A DNA stretch of 35,902 nucleotides from Pseudomonadota bacterium (lineage in GTDB: Bacteria > Pseudomonadota > Gammaproteobacteria > Burkholderiales > Ferrovaceae), in NCBI GenBank assembly GCA_021832305.1, contig JAKBLB010000002.1, positions 108,794 to 144,695 of the forward strand, read 5' to 3'. The translations under genes and the position numbers were made by a program. Shown here one piece after another: positions 6,147-15,169 of the stretch. Every line of letters begins with the position of its first letter. Position 1 is the first letter of the stretch. Below the pieces are notes generated by a model. It saw only the letters and a list, made by a program, of their open reading frames with translations, did not search any database and was not told the origin of the DNA.

Positions 6147-8024
6147 TCAACTTTCTGAATTTTCGATGAAACTGCGCAGTCGTTCCGAACGGGAAGGATG
6201 GCGTAGTTTGCGCAGGGCCTTGGCTTCGATTTGACGAATGCGTTCCCGGGTCACATCAAATTGCTTGCCCACCTCTTCCAGGGTATGGTCCGTACTCATT
6301 TCGATGCCGAAACGCATTCTCAGCACCTTGGCCTCCCGTTGCGTCAGGGAGTCCAGCACGTCTTTGGTGGCATCGCGCAAACTGGCATACAGCGCAGAGT
6401 CGGCGGGAGCGACGGTCGCATTGTCTTCGATGAAATCGCCCAGATGGGAATCGTCATCATCGCCAATGGGCGTTTCCATGGAAATGGGTTCCTTGGAAAT
6501 TTTCAGGATCTTGCGAATCTTGTCCTCGGGCATCTCCATTTTTCGTGCCAGTTCCGACGCGTCCGGTTCCAGTCCGGTTTCTTGCAAAATCTGGCGGGAG
6601 ATTCGGTTCATCTTGTTGATGGTTTCAATCATGTGCACCGGGATTCGGATGGTGCGGGCCTGATCGGCAATGGATCGGGTAATGGCCTGGCGGATCCACC
6701 AAGTGGCATAAGTAGAAAACTTATAACCACGACGGTATTCAAACTTGTCCACGGCCTTCATCAGACCGATGTTTCCTTCCTGAATCAGGTCAAGGAATTG
6801 CAAGCCGCGATTGGTGTATTTCTTGGCAATGGAGATGACCAGGCGCAGGTTGGCCTCGATCATTTCACGCTTGGCACGGCGTGCACGGGCCTCTCCCGTG
6901 GACATCTGGCGCGCGATCTCCTTGAGGTCGCGGATGGGGATGCCTACTTCTCTTTGCAGTGCAAGGATTCGTTCCTGTTCTTCAACAATCGCGTACTTGA
7001 AACGTTCCAGGGCCGCACTGTGACTCCGTTTGGCGCTGATTTCGTCACTCAACCAGTGCAGATTGACCTCATTGCCCGGAAAGGCTTTGATGAAGTAGTT
7101 CCGTGGCATCCCCGCCGAACTGACACAGAGGTGCATGATGTTGCGCTCGTGAGCCCGGACCCTGTCCACCAACCGACGCAGGCTGCTGCACAAAAATTCC
7201 ACCTGTTTGGCCGTGAAACGAATGGCCATGAGTTCTGTCGAGACAGATTGCTGTAGCGACTTGTACTCTTCGCTGGCATGGCCTGCGTTGGCGAGGGTCT
7301 GCTGTAATTGCCGGTTGAGTTCGCGAACCCGGGAAAAGCGGATCAGGGCTTCGTTTCTCAGATGTTCGAGATTGGCATTGGACGCGTTATCGTCTTCATC
7401 CCCCTCTTCGTCTTCATCTTGAGTGAGGTCGATTTCGGTGTCTTCGGTCAGTTCCTGGTCAGAGAGGAGCGCGCCGTCGCTGTCGATCAACCCATCGATG
7501 ACTTCGTCGATTCGCAAAGTCCCCGCAACCACGGAGTCCACCAGGGCCAGAATTTCATCGATGGTGGAAGGACAGGAAGAAATGGCCTGAATCATGTGCT
7601 TGAGACCATCTTCGATGCGCTTGGCGATCTCGATTTCCCCCTCACGGGTCAGCAATTCGACCGAGCCCATTTCGCGCATGTACATCCGCACCGGATCCGT
7701 GGTCCGACCAAAATCCGAATCCACCGTGGACAACGCAGCTTCGGCCTCTTCCACCACATCTTCATCGGCCATGGGGGGAGGCGCTTCCGACATGAGCAAC
7801 TGCTCGCTATCCGGTGCTTCGTCATACACCGCAATACCCATATCGTTGATCATGCCGATGACGGACTCGATTTGATCCGAGTCGAGCATTTCATCGGGGA
7901 GATGATCATTGATTTCAGCGTAGGTGAGAAACCCTCGGTCCTTTCCCAGTACGATGAGATTTTTGAGTCGGGTGCGTTGCGCGTCGACGTCGGATTGTCG
8001 CGTCTCGGGTTTGTCTGCGGCCAT
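6147..8024 (-). CDS. rpoD: RNA polymerase primary sigma factor RpoD (sigma-70)
   Basis: Housekeeping sigma factor, 625 residues. Region 1.1 occupies the N-terminus ([20 protein letters not shown]). Region 1.2 follows with [20 protein letters not shown] (about 110-130), then a non-conserved region containing an acidic stretch ([10 protein letters not shown]). Regions 2.1-2.4 contain [20 protein letters not shown] and [20 protein letters not shown] (about 420-455). Region 3 has [15 protein letters not shown], and region 4.2 has [20 protein letters not shown] (about 580-600). AGGAG lies 11 bases before ATG 8024, a rather long spacing. It is the third gene of the rpsU-dnaG-rpoD operon, 75 bases after dnaG, and is followed by tRNA-Ile. 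Confidence 0.99.
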   Translation of the reverse strand: MAADKPETRQSDVDAQRTRLKNLIVLGKDRGFLTYAEINDHLPDEMLDSDQIESVIGMINDMGIAVYDEAPDSEQLLMSEAPPPMADEDVVEEAEAALSTVDSDFGRTTDPVRMYMREMGSVELLTREGEIEIAKRIEDGLKHMIQAISSCPSTIDEILALVDSVVAGTLRIDEVIDGLIDSDGALLSDQELTEDTEIDLTQDEDEEGDEDDNASNANLEHLRNEALIRFSRVRELNRQLQQTLANAGHASEEYKSLQQSVSTELMAIRFTAKQVEFLCSSLRRLVDRVRAHERNIMHLCVSSAGMPRNYFIKAFPGNEVNLHWLSDEISAKRSHSAALERFKYAIVEEQERILALQREVGIPIRDLKEIARQMSTGEARARRAKREMIEANLRLVISIAKKYTNRGLQFLDLIQEGNIGLMKAVDKFEYRRGYKFSTYATWWIRQAITRSIADQARTIRIPVHMIETINKMNRISRQILQETGLEPDASELARKMEMPEDKIRKILKISKEPISMETPIGDDDDSHLGDFIEDNATVAPADSALYASLRDATKDVLDSLTQREAKVLRMRFGIEMSTDHTLEEVGKQFDVTRERIRQIEAKALRKLRHPSRSERLRSFIENSES

Positions 8025-8099
8025 AGGCGGGCGTACTCCTGTCAGGCAGAATCGTTAAAATAACAGGGGATTATAACTTATTATCGAGAACTCTTCCAG

Positions 8100-9854
8100 T
8101 CACTGCGCCAGGCGATTGAGTGTCAACCATTGTAAACGTTCCTTTTCCTGTTGATTCAGAGGACGGCTCTGCGCCAGTTGGAGCAGTACCCTGGCCTCCT
8201 GCTGGCGCTCCAGACTCTGCCAGCGCTTCAAACCATCCTGATAGACCACAACCAATTCCTCCATTGGAGTATCCTGAAGAGTCAAAAATTCCCGTTTCAG
8301 AACCGCTTCTATCAATTTTTCTTCATCCTGGGCTCGGAAGTGCTCGAGAATGTGCGACAGATTGGGAATGGGATCCTGATGCCGCAGATAACTGGCCAAA
8401 TGGTGCAGGGCCCGTACTTCAGGAAGGGGCGAGGTCTGGGTCTCCGGTTCGGGAATGCCGACTTGCTGGGCGAGGGCGGGTTCGACCAACAGACAGGCCG
8501 TCAATTGATGGGCAATGGAACTGGGGGCCTGGCGCGGGCGAAGGGTGGAGCGTGACCGTGGTTGTGGCGGTTGAACCAGGGGGGCGGCGGTCGTTCCAAG
8601 AAAGGAATTCAACTGGTCAGGGGTGATTTCCAGCCAGGCGGCCATCAATCGTTTCAGTGAGAAGGCGAGCCAGGGGGAAGTCAGCGTCGTCAGAAGTTCT
8701 CGCGCTTGACGCAGAAATTGACCCTGATGTTCGGGTTGGCTGCGTATCAGCCCTTGCGTCAGCCGTTCCATGACAAAGTTGGAGAGCGGGAGGGCCGTGG
8801 CGATTTTGGCGCGCAGCGCAGCGGGGCCATGCTGGCGCACGAAACTGTCTGGATCTTCTCCTTCCGGAAAAAACAGGAAACTGATTTCCTTGCCTTCTTC
8901 AAAAAGCGGGAGAATCAGGTGCAGGGCGCGTTCGGCGGCTTTGCGACCCGCCTTGTCGCCATCAAAGGCAAAGAGGATCTGGTCTGTGCTGCGCAATAGA
9001 CGTCTCGCCTGATCGGAAGTGGTCGCCGTCCCCAGGGTGGCGACCACATTGTCGATCCCTGCCTGGGACAGGCTGACGACATCCATATATCCCTCGACCA
9101 CCAGAATCTGGTTATTCTGACGCAGTGCCTGACGGGCCTGGGGCCAGCCGTACAGTTCCTTGCCTTTTTCAAATAGTTCGGTTTCAGGCGAATTCAGATA
9201 CTTGGGTTCCCCGGCATCGAGGACCCGTCCACCAAAGCCAATGACCTGCCCTTTATGGTCATGGATGGGGAACATGAGACGGTCGCGAAAACGGTCATAA
9301 CACTTGCCGTTTTCATTGCGGACCATCATCCCCAGAGCCAGCCAGACATCGACGGTGACCTGGGGAAATTTTTCTTCCAGTTCGTGCCATGCATCGGGGG
9401 CATAGCCCAGACCAAAATGTTGTGCAGTCTCCGGCGTTACCCCGCGTCTCTTGAGATATTCCCGGGCATGGGGGGTTTGAGCCAATTTTTCCTGGTAATG
9501 GGTGGTGACTTGTCGTAATAGGTCGAGACCGCTTCTGGAGGGGGCCTGACGGGCCGGCTCCGTGCTCGAGGGGACCGCCAGGCCGGCCTGATCCGCCAAC
9601 TGCTGGACCGCTTCCACAAAACCGGCGCCGGTATGTTGCATGACGAAACCCAGGGCATTGCCGCTGGCGCCACAACCGAAGCAGTGAAAAAACTGGCGTT
9701 GAGGATTGACGGAAAAGGAGGGGGTTTTTTCCTGATGGAAGGGACAACGGGCAACGTAGTTGACGCCCGACTTTTTGAGCGGAACCGATTGCCCGATCAG
9801 ATCGACGATATCTGTACGATCTAACAGGGTTTGAATGAAATCGTTGGGGATCAT
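8100..9854 (-). CDS. dnaG: DNA primase
   Basis: Synthesises RNA primers at the replication fork. The 584-residue protein has the N-terminal zinc finger (C37, H40, C58, C61), the RNA-polymerase core with YLKRRGVTPETAQHFGLGYA, the TOPRIM motifs VVEGYMDVVSLSQAG and FAFDGDKAGRKAA, and a C-terminal helicase-binding region of about 150 residues that is weakly conserved, as is usual. ATG 9854 (MIPNDFIQTLL) is chosen over a TTG at 9899 because it fits the family N-terminus; the SD is weak (AGGGAA). Second gene of the macromolecular-synthesis operon, 60 bases after rpsU. Confidence 0.98.
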   Translation of the reverse strand: MIPNDFIQTLLDRTDIVDLIGQSVPLKKSGVNYVARCPFHQEKTPSFSVNPQRQFFHCFGCGASGNALGFVMQHTGAGFVEAVQQLADQAGLAVPSSTEPARQAPSRSGLDLLRQVTTHYQEKLAQTPHAREYLKRRGVTPETAQHFGLGYAPDAWHELEEKFPQVTVDVWLALGMMVRNENGKCYDRFRDRLMFPIHDHKGQVIGFGGRVLDAGEPKYLNSPETELFEKGKELYGWPQARQALRQNNQILVVEGYMDVVSLSQAGIDNVVATLGTATTSDQARRLLRSTDQILFAFDGDKAGRKAAERALHLILPLFEEGKEISFLFFPEGEDPDSFVRQHGPAALRAKIATALPLSNFVMERLTQGLIRSQPEHQGQFLRQARELLTTLTSPWLAFSLKRLMAAWLEITPDQLNSFLGTTAAPLVQPPQPRSRSTLRPRQAPSSIAHQLTACLLVEPALAQQVGIPEPETQTSPLPEVRALHHLASYLRHQDPIPNLSHILEHFRAQDEEKLIEAVLKREFLTLQDTPMEELVVVYQDGLKRWQSLERQQEARVLLQLAQSRPLNQQEKERLQWLTLNRLAQ

Positions 9855-9914
9855 TCGATTCCCTGTCACCCCATCCCGCGTGCGAGATGAGGAAATCAAA
9901 TGGTAGAAAGTCCT

Positions 9915-10127
9915 TTAATACAACTTGGGAGGTAACATTTGGCTGCGCAGACGCTTGTAACGGCGCTTGATGGCTGCGGCCAATTTTCGCTTGCGTTCGG
10001 CGGTGGGTTTTTCGTAGAACTCTCGGGCACGCAACTCAGTCAACAGACCGGTTTTTTCAACGGCGCGCTTGAAACGGCGCATGGCAACATCGAAAGGTTC
10101 GTTTTCCTTGACGCGGATGTTCGGCAT
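9915..10127 (-). CDS. rpsU: 30S ribosomal protein S21
   Basis: Small basic ribosomal protein of 70 residues, the normal length. The sequence [20 protein letters not shown] and the Arg/Lys-rich end ([18 protein letters not shown]) are diagnostic. S21 contacts the anti-Shine-Dalgarno region of 16S rRNA and aids initiation. As first gene of rpsU-dnaG-rpoD it links translation, replication and transcription. The gatB/YqeY-like gene often found between rpsU and dnaG is absent. An extended -10 promoter lies 40-50 bases upstream. Confidence 0.99.
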   Translation of the reverse strand: MPNIRVKENEPFDVAMRRFKRAVEKTGLLTELRAREFYEKPTAERKRKLAAAIKRRYKRLRSQMLPPKLY

Positions 10128-10168
10128 TCAGACCTCGTATTCAATAAGTTAGGGTTATTAATCTTTCA

Positions 10169-10177
10169 AGTATAGCA
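10169..10177 (-). promoter_or_regulatory. extended -10 promoter of rpsU-dnaG-rpoD
   Basis: On the minus strand TGC is followed by TATACT (10169-10174 read leftward), an extended -10 element; the predicted start is near 10162, giving a 35-nt leader. No good -35 is seen and no LexA-type site was noticed. Confidence 0.55.
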
Positions 10178-10205
10178 GTTTTTATGGAATAGGGCGCAGA
10201 AAACG

Positions 10206-10610
10206 CTATTTTTTCAGAGGGAACGGTGAAACGTAGGGTGTGAGGGGACGGACAGGATTTTTTTCTTCGAGTTGGGCCAAAGCCCGCTCAAATTCTGCCG
10301 GGAGACGTACTTTCAGTTCCAGACCCTGCGGGTGATAGTAGTGGCCCTCAAACTGAACGGGGGCTTGAAGGTCCAGACGGTCCTGCGGGCGGAAGTGAAT
10401 CCAACGTAGAAGGGCGCGCTGTTTGTTGTCCTGATGGATGAAGGTGATTTCGTGGTATTCGAGAATGGCCAATACCTGCAGGGAACGGATGGGCAGAAAC
10501 AGGGGAGAATCCGCACGATGGACCAAACCATGAAATGAGCGGTAAGTGGCGGCGGGCATCCTGTTCACTTCGCTCAGGATGGGGGGGCCATATTCGACGG
10601 TCAATTTCAT
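10206..10610 (-). CDS. hypothetical protein (unrecognised)
   Basis: A 134-residue protein I do not recognise. It has no signal peptide or membrane segment and looks soluble, with strand-rich stretches (SPLFLPIRSLQVLAILEYHE, ITFIHQDNKQRALLRWIHF) and a Pro-rich end. ATG 10610 is supported by CAGGAAG at good spacing. It follows sppA by 25 bases in the same direction, so it is probably the last gene of psiE-sppA-orf. A role in envelope proteolysis would be guesswork. Confidence 0.75.
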   Translation of the reverse strand: MKLTVEYGPPILSEVNRMPAATYRSFHGLVHRADSPLFLPIRSLQVLAILEYHEITFIHQDNKQRALLRWIHFRPQDRLDLQAPVQFEGHYYHPQGLELKVRLPAEFERALAQLEEKNPVRPLTPYVSPFPLKK

Positions 10611-10635
10611 AAACTTCCTGATGCATGAACATGGT

Positions 10636-12504
10636 TCAAGGAATTTGACATAAACAATGCGTGAGGGGAATGAAGGGGGCAGTACCTTTGAGTAGCGGAC
10701 CGATCAGGACGCCCAGGTCGGTCCGCATCTGGGGAGACGAGGAGACGGCCAGCGCGGGGTTCAACGCGCGCGTTCCTTGGGATAACCAGGTGACCAGAGG
10801 ATCGGGCAACAAACTTTGTCCAATCAGGTTGAGCCAACGTTGCCAGGGACTGGGGTTGGGATCGTAATAGTGAACGGGGGAATTTTCTGCGAGATGGGCA
10901 CGTTTGCGCGCACTCTTCAGCGCATCCTGAAACAGGCCGAGATGATCGATCAGATGGTAATTCAAAGCCTGGGCTCCGGTCCATACCCGACCTTGGGCGA
11001 CCGTATCGACGGCTTGAGGAGAAAGCCGGCGGGCAGTAGCCGTGCGCTGAATGAAGTCCTGGTAGAGATGATTCACACTGCTTTGCAGGATCTGGGTGAA
11101 GCGAGGGTTCAAGGGGCGCAACAGATTGTCGGCATCGCTCAGCCAGGTCGTGGTAACCCCCCCGGTATGAATGCCTGCCTTGTTCATGAGGCCATCAGCG
11201 GTGGGGATCAATGCAAACACCCCGATGGAACCCGTCACCGTATCCGGGTCGGCAATGACTTCATCTGCAGACAAGGAAAGCCAGTATCCCCCGGAGGCCG
11301 CCAGATTGCCCATGGACACCACCACCGGCTTCCCCGCCGCCTGGGTGAGGGCCAACTCGCGCCGAATCAGTTCCGAGGCATGGGCGCTGCCCCCGGGCGA
11401 ATCGACGCGCAGCACCAGGGCCTTGACCTGATCGTCTTCCCGTGCCGCCCGAACCAGGTCTGCGGTGGTGGTTCCACCAATCGTCCCGGCCGGCGCATCC
11501 CCGTCCTGTATTTCCCCCTCGGCGACGATCACGGCAACGCCATCGTCGCTTTTGGGATCGGGAAGACGGGAAACATAGTCATCCAGGGAAATTTGGCGAA
11601 AATCCTTGGCCTTGCCATCCTCATGGCCATTTTTTTTCAATAAGTTGGTCAGTTCGTCGGGGGTGACCAGAGCATCGACCCAATGCTGGGAAAGAGCGAG
11701 TTTGGCGGCATTGCCTTGCAGTGCGGCGAGATCCTGGGGAAGGTGATCGATGGACTGGTCGATCATGCCAGCGGGTTGGTGGCGCGCGTTTTCTATGGCC
11801 TGATCAAAATCTGCCCAGAGTGCGTGGTAGAGGGTTTGATCCGCTTCCAAAGCGGCGGGCGAGGGGCCGTTGGCGACGTAAGATTCGCCGAAACTCTTGT
11901 AGGTGCCCACCCGAATCAGGTTGACCTTGATGCCCAAACGATCGAGGGCGTCACGGTAATAATTACGATAATGCCCAAATCCTTGAAAGAGTACCTGCCC
12001 CAAAGGGTCGAGATAGAGGCGATCTGCATGAGCCGCCAGAAAATATTGGCGCTGATCATAATGGTCAGCCCAGGCGATGACAGGTTTCCCGGTTTTTCTG
12101 AAGTGGTCCAACGCATGGGCGACTTCGTGCAGGATGGCGATTCCCGAAACTTGCAGACCATCAGTCTTGAGTAGCACACGATCGATGGCGGGATCCTGAG
12201 CCGCCGCATCCAGAGCTGCCAGAACATCGCGCAACTCGATATCCCCGGAATCGGTTTGGTGTAACAGGCTTGCGCTCAGAAGATTGTCGGTACGGGGAGC
12301 CGCCTGCTCCACCAGATGAGCGTTCAAATCAATGACCAGAGTGGTTTTTGGCCTGGGGGCCGGAATACGGTTACTCAGGTAGGTTGTCAGGCTTGCGGCC
12401 AGAAGCAACACAAATACAAGACTGACAGCCAATTGACCAAAGCCCATCAACCCACGCCAGATCCAGTACAGGGAACGCCCCAGCCAACGAAACAGGGAGG
12501 CCAT
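10636..12504 (-). CDS. sppA: signal peptide peptidase SppA, 67-kDa type
   Basis: Membrane-bound serine protease that degrades cleaved signal peptides. The 622 residues carry an N-terminal membrane anchor (about 22-42), then two tandem S49 domains. The catalytic dyad is recognisable: Lys203 in VGTYKSFGE in the first half and Ser404 in NLAASGGYW in the second, matching E. coli K209/S409. Other conserved blocks are LRVDSPGGSAHASELIRREL and DTVTGSIGVFA. ATG 12504 is preferred over the upstream open frame because AGGAG lies seven bases before it and the anchor then begins at once. It starts two bases after the psiE-like stop, suggesting one transcript. Confidence 0.96.
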   Translation of the reverse strand: MASLFRWLGRSLYWIWRGLMGFGQLAVSLVFVLLLAASLTTYLSNRIPAPRPKTTLVIDLNAHLVEQAAPRTDNLLSASLLHQTDSGDIELRDVLAALDAAAQDPAIDRVLLKTDGLQVSGIAILHEVAHALDHFRKTGKPVIAWADHYDQRQYFLAAHADRLYLDPLGQVLFQGFGHYRNYYRDALDRLGIKVNLIRVGTYKSFGESYVANGPSPAALEADQTLYHALWADFDQAIENARHQPAGMIDQSIDHLPQDLAALQGNAAKLALSQHWVDALVTPDELTNLLKKNGHEDGKAKDFRQISLDDYVSRLPDPKSDDGVAVIVAEGEIQDGDAPAGTIGGTTTADLVRAAREDDQVKALVLRVDSPGGSAHASELIRRELALTQAAGKPVVVSMGNLAASGGYWLSLSADEVIADPDTVTGSIGVFALIPTADGLMNKAGIHTGGVTTTWLSDADNLLRPLNPRFTQILQSSVNHLYQDFIQRTATARRLSPQAVDTVAQGRVWTGAQALNYHLIDHLGLFQDALKSARKRAHLAENSPVHYYDPNPSPWQRWLNLIGQSLLPDPLVTWLSQGTRALNPALAVSSSPQMRTDLGVLIGPLLKGTAPFIPLTHCLCQIP

Positions 12505-12506
12505 GT

Positions 12507-12944
12507 TCACTCCTGGGGAGGGGGGAAAAAGAGGGAAGCAACCCGGGTACCCACTAGAACGGCAATGAGCAGACTCAGCGCCAGAATGTCGCGCCATTCC
12601 AGGCTGTGGCTGTAGAGTCCAATGAACACATCACGCAGCACGAAGACGATGGCGACTTCGGAAATGACGCGCAAGCGCAAGCGGTGAAATTCCAGATAAT
12701 CGGTGAAACTGCGGAACAGTTCGATCAGGACGAAGACGGACAGAATCGACTCGACCAGGGTTTGGATGGCAATTTCGTGCCGCAAATTACGCAGTGCATC
12801 ATAAAGATCCACCAGAACGCTGAACAGCGCTACGCCCAAGGTGATCAGCATCACCATGATCAGGAACACGACAATGAGGTCGATCATGGAACCGTAAATT
12901 CTCAGGATGCGGCCCTTGAAACCAAGAATGTTTTTGAAGCGCAT
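12507..12944 (-). CDS. PsiE-family membrane protein
   Basis: A 145-residue inner-membrane protein resembling the phosphate-starvation-inducible PsiE family. Four hydrophobic segments are visible (about residues 20-45, 65-82, 92-110 and 118-137), with FRSFTDYLEFHRLRLRVISE and VAIVFVLRDVFIGLY as the conserved middle. Function in the family is unknown. The start ATG 12944 has no clear SD. It is directly upstream of sppA and is probably cotranscribed. No Pho box was noticed upstream. Confidence 0.8.
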   Translation of the reverse strand: MRFKNILGFKGRILRIYGSMIDLIVVFLIMVMLITLGVALFSVLVDLYDALRNLRHEIAIQTLVESILSVFVLIELFRSFTDYLEFHRLRLRVISEVAIVFVLRDVFIGLYSHSLEWRDILALSLLIAVLVGTRVASLFFPPPQE

Positions 12945-13124
12945 GGGACACTGATCCGGTAAGGATGAAAAACACGTTCGAAGAGTTCATGATAAGCGTT
13001 CAGGATAGCAGAAAATGAAGAAAATCTGTCCTGGTCGGGCACTGATTCCAAAAAGACCATGCTAGAATCCTTTCGGACTGTATGCTTGCCCCCTGGACCT
13101 TTCACGCTGACCAGAGATCGATTC

Positions 13125-13643
13125 ATGAAAAACAAGTTATCGCCCACTCAAGTAGAAAAAGTCATGCGTGATAATGACTTTATCGTTTCGATGACGGATG
13201 TCAAGGGTCGCATTACCTACGGAAATCGCATCTTTATCGAGTTTTCAGGCTACCCATGGCAGGAATTGGTTGGGGTGCAACATAATATCATTCGTCATCC
13301 CGATATGCCACGATGCGTGTTCAAACTGCTCTGGGATGTCATTTCCGGGGGGAATGAATGCCATGCCTATGTCAAAAACCTGGCCAAGGACGGAAGTTTC
13401 TACTGGGTTTTCGCCAATGTTACTCCGCTCTTTGATCTATCGGGTCAAATCGAGGGGTATTTTTCCGTACGGCGCAAACCCAAGGCCGAGGGGGTCAAGG
13501 TGATGGCGGGCCTGTACCAGGCACTGCTGGAAATCGAGAAAAAGGCAGGGGCACGGGATGCCATTGAGGCCTCTACCCAGGTGCTGTTGAAGATATTGGC
13601 GGATAAGGGAATGGGTTATGACGAGTTTATCCTCTCGATCTGA
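13125..13643 (+). CDS. Aer-type PAS-domain redox/energy sensor
   Basis: A 172-residue soluble protein that aligns with the N-terminal FAD-binding PAS domain of the aerotaxis receptor Aer. The shared motifs include FIVSMTDVKGRITYGNRIFI, NIIRHPDMPRCVFKLLW, AYVKNLAKDGSFYWVFANVT and the end SGQIEGYFSVRRKP, followed by a short helical tail. In Aer this domain binds FAD and is fused to HAMP and signalling domains; here it is a separate gene whose product would have to signal to the chemoreceptor encoded 45 bases downstream, comparable to the CetB/CetA pair of Campylobacter. ATG 13125 is chosen because the PAS fold starts shortly after it; the 22 codons before it look unlike the family, and no strong SD is seen. 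Confidence 0.88.
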   Translation: MKNKLSPTQVEKVMRDNDFIVSMTDVKGRITYGNRIFIEFSGYPWQELVGVQHNIIRHPDMPRCVFKLLWDVISGGNECHAYVKNLAKDGSFYWVFANVTPLFDLSGQIEGYFSVRRKPKAEGVKVMAGLYQALLEIEKKAGARDAIEASTQVLLKILADKGMGYDEFILSI

Positions 13644-13688
13644 TCCATTAGGGGCACTCCAACTATTTATTTGAGGATATCTCGAACC

Positions 13689-15149
13689 ATGACCCGCTCC
13701 TTGATTGGCAGAATGACCTTGATTTGCTCGATACAGGCTGTCTGGGTGAGCCTGATGGTGGGGTTGACGGCAGGTTTTGGGATGGTTTCCCCCTGGTTAT
13801 GGGGGTGTCTGCTTCCCGCATTGTTTTTGCCCTGGCTTTCGTTGCGCATTTTGACCCGATGGATGGGCCCACTCGACAAACTCAATACGGTGGTGCGTGA
13901 GGTCGCCCAAGGACGTTTCAACAGCCGTATCCTGGGCGTCGATGATACGGGCGAACTGGGGGAACTGTGCTGGAACATCAATGATATGCTTGACCAGTTA
14001 GGCGCCTTTTTTCGTGAACAGGAAACCACCTTCCGGGCCAATCTTGAAGGAAAATACTATCGTACGACCCTTTCCGCCGGATTGCACGGAGGATTCCGAA
14101 AGGGGTTGGAAAACCAGAATGTTTTGCTGGCTGCCATGGCAGATCAGAAGCGCAAATCGATTTATCATGGACTCATTTCACGGGCTCATGACCTCAATAC
14201 GCGTAATTTGCTGCCTAACCTGGCTTCCACCCAGGAGGACATGCATCTGATCACGGAGCGCATGCGCGCAGTCACGGATCAGGCCACTCAAACGTGCACG
14301 GATGCGGATATCGGGAAGTCGCTCGTGGCGGAAGTCGTTCAGCGCCTGGATGATATTGCCCGTCGGGTGGATTCTGCCAACCAGACTTTGTTGCAATTGA
14401 ATTCACGCAGTACGGACATTCGTCAGGCAGTCGCACTCATCACTTCCATTGCTGATCAAACCAACCTGCTGGCACTCAATGCGGCGATCGAAGCGGCTCG
14501 AGCGGGAGAGGCGGGGAGGGGGTTCGCCGTGGTGGCGGATGAAGTGAGAAAGTTGGCTGAGAATACCAAGCATGCTTCGAGATCCATCGGTCAGATCATG
14601 GAAACTTTGCAGCAGGAAACGCACGAGATGCAGGCGGATTCCGAAGAAATGCGCCTGAATGCGGTGCAATCACTACACGTCATCGGTCAGATGGCAGAAC
14701 GCTTCGCCTCCTTCAATGATTCCGCCAATAAAACGTTGAGCGATGCAACGTACGCCCATGATTTGAGTTTTACCTCCCTGATCAAGGTGGATCACCTCAT
14801 CTACAAACAACGGGCCTACGGCATGCTCAATCAGGTGGAAGATCAAACAGCCGTTCAGGCGGTGGCGGTGGATCATCACCACTGTCGGTTAGGGCAGTGG
14901 TATGACGGTGTGGGTCGGCAAGATTTTGGCGCTCTCCAGGCTTTTCGGCTGCTGGAAACTCCTCATGCCAAAGTTCATGACAATATTCATGAGGTTTCTC
15001 ATCTGATGGCGGGCAAATGGTTGGAGGATCCCGATATCCATGACCGCATCATTCTGTTCATGGAAAAAGCCGAACAAGCCAGCCTGGAAGTGATGAAATT
15101 TCTGGCCCAGATGGTGCGTGACAAACATCCCTCTATGGGAGAGAACTGA
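13689..15149 (+). CDS. methyl-accepting chemotaxis protein with C-terminal zinc-binding CZB domain
   Basis: A 486-residue chemoreceptor. Two adjacent membrane segments (about residues 10-55) with almost no periplasmic loop are followed by HAMP ([19 protein letters not shown]) and a linker. The cytoplasmic signalling domain has its hairpin tip at about 254-292 ([34 protein letters not shown]). The C-terminus has a CZB motif ([13 protein letters not shown], about 395-407, plus later His residues), known elsewhere as a zinc-binding sensor. Lack of a periplasmic sensor implies internal sensing, fitting an Aer/CetA-like partner of the PAS protein just upstream. ATG 13689 is preferred to TTG 13671; GAGGA lies 11 bases upstream. 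Confidence 0.94.
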   Translation: MTRSLIGRMTLICSIQAVWVSLMVGLTAGFGMVSPWLWGCLLPALFLPWLSLRILTRWMGPLDKLNTVVREVAQGRFNSRILGVDDTGELGELCWNINDMLDQLGAFFREQETTFRANLEGKYYRTTLSAGLHGGFRKGLENQNVLLAAMADQKRKSIYHGLISRAHDLNTRNLLPNLASTQEDMHLITERMRAVTDQATQTCTDADIGKSLVAEVVQRLDDIARRVDSANQTLLQLNSRSTDIRQAVALITSIADQTNLLALNAAIEAARAGEAGRGFAVVADEVRKLAENTKHASRSIGQIMETLQQETHEMQADSEEMRLNAVQSLHVIGQMAERFASFNDSANKTLSDATYAHDLSFTSLIKVDHLIYKQRAYGMLNQVEDQTAVQAVAVDHHHCRLGQWYDGVGRQDFGALQAFRLLETPHAKVHDNIHEVSHLMAGKWLEDPDIHDRIILFMEKAEQASLEVMKFLAQMVRDKHPSMGEN

Positions 15150-15169
15150 TCGAGGTTTTGGAGATGGGT

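Noticed and set aside
6231-7256. 341-codon open frame on the plus strand opposite rpoD
   Set aside because: It lies wholly antisense to a certain gene and its translation shows no family motif; it is a shadow of rpoD codon use.
10816-11643. 275-codon open frame on the plus strand opposite sppA
   Set aside because: It is a shadow of the sppA coding strand; sppA keeps its catalytic Lys and Ser.
13059-13124. N-terminal extension of the PAS protein from ATG 13059
   Set aside because: The 22 extra residues contain Pro/Cys-rich sequence unlike Aer-type proteins, and the PAS alignment starts after ATG 13125.
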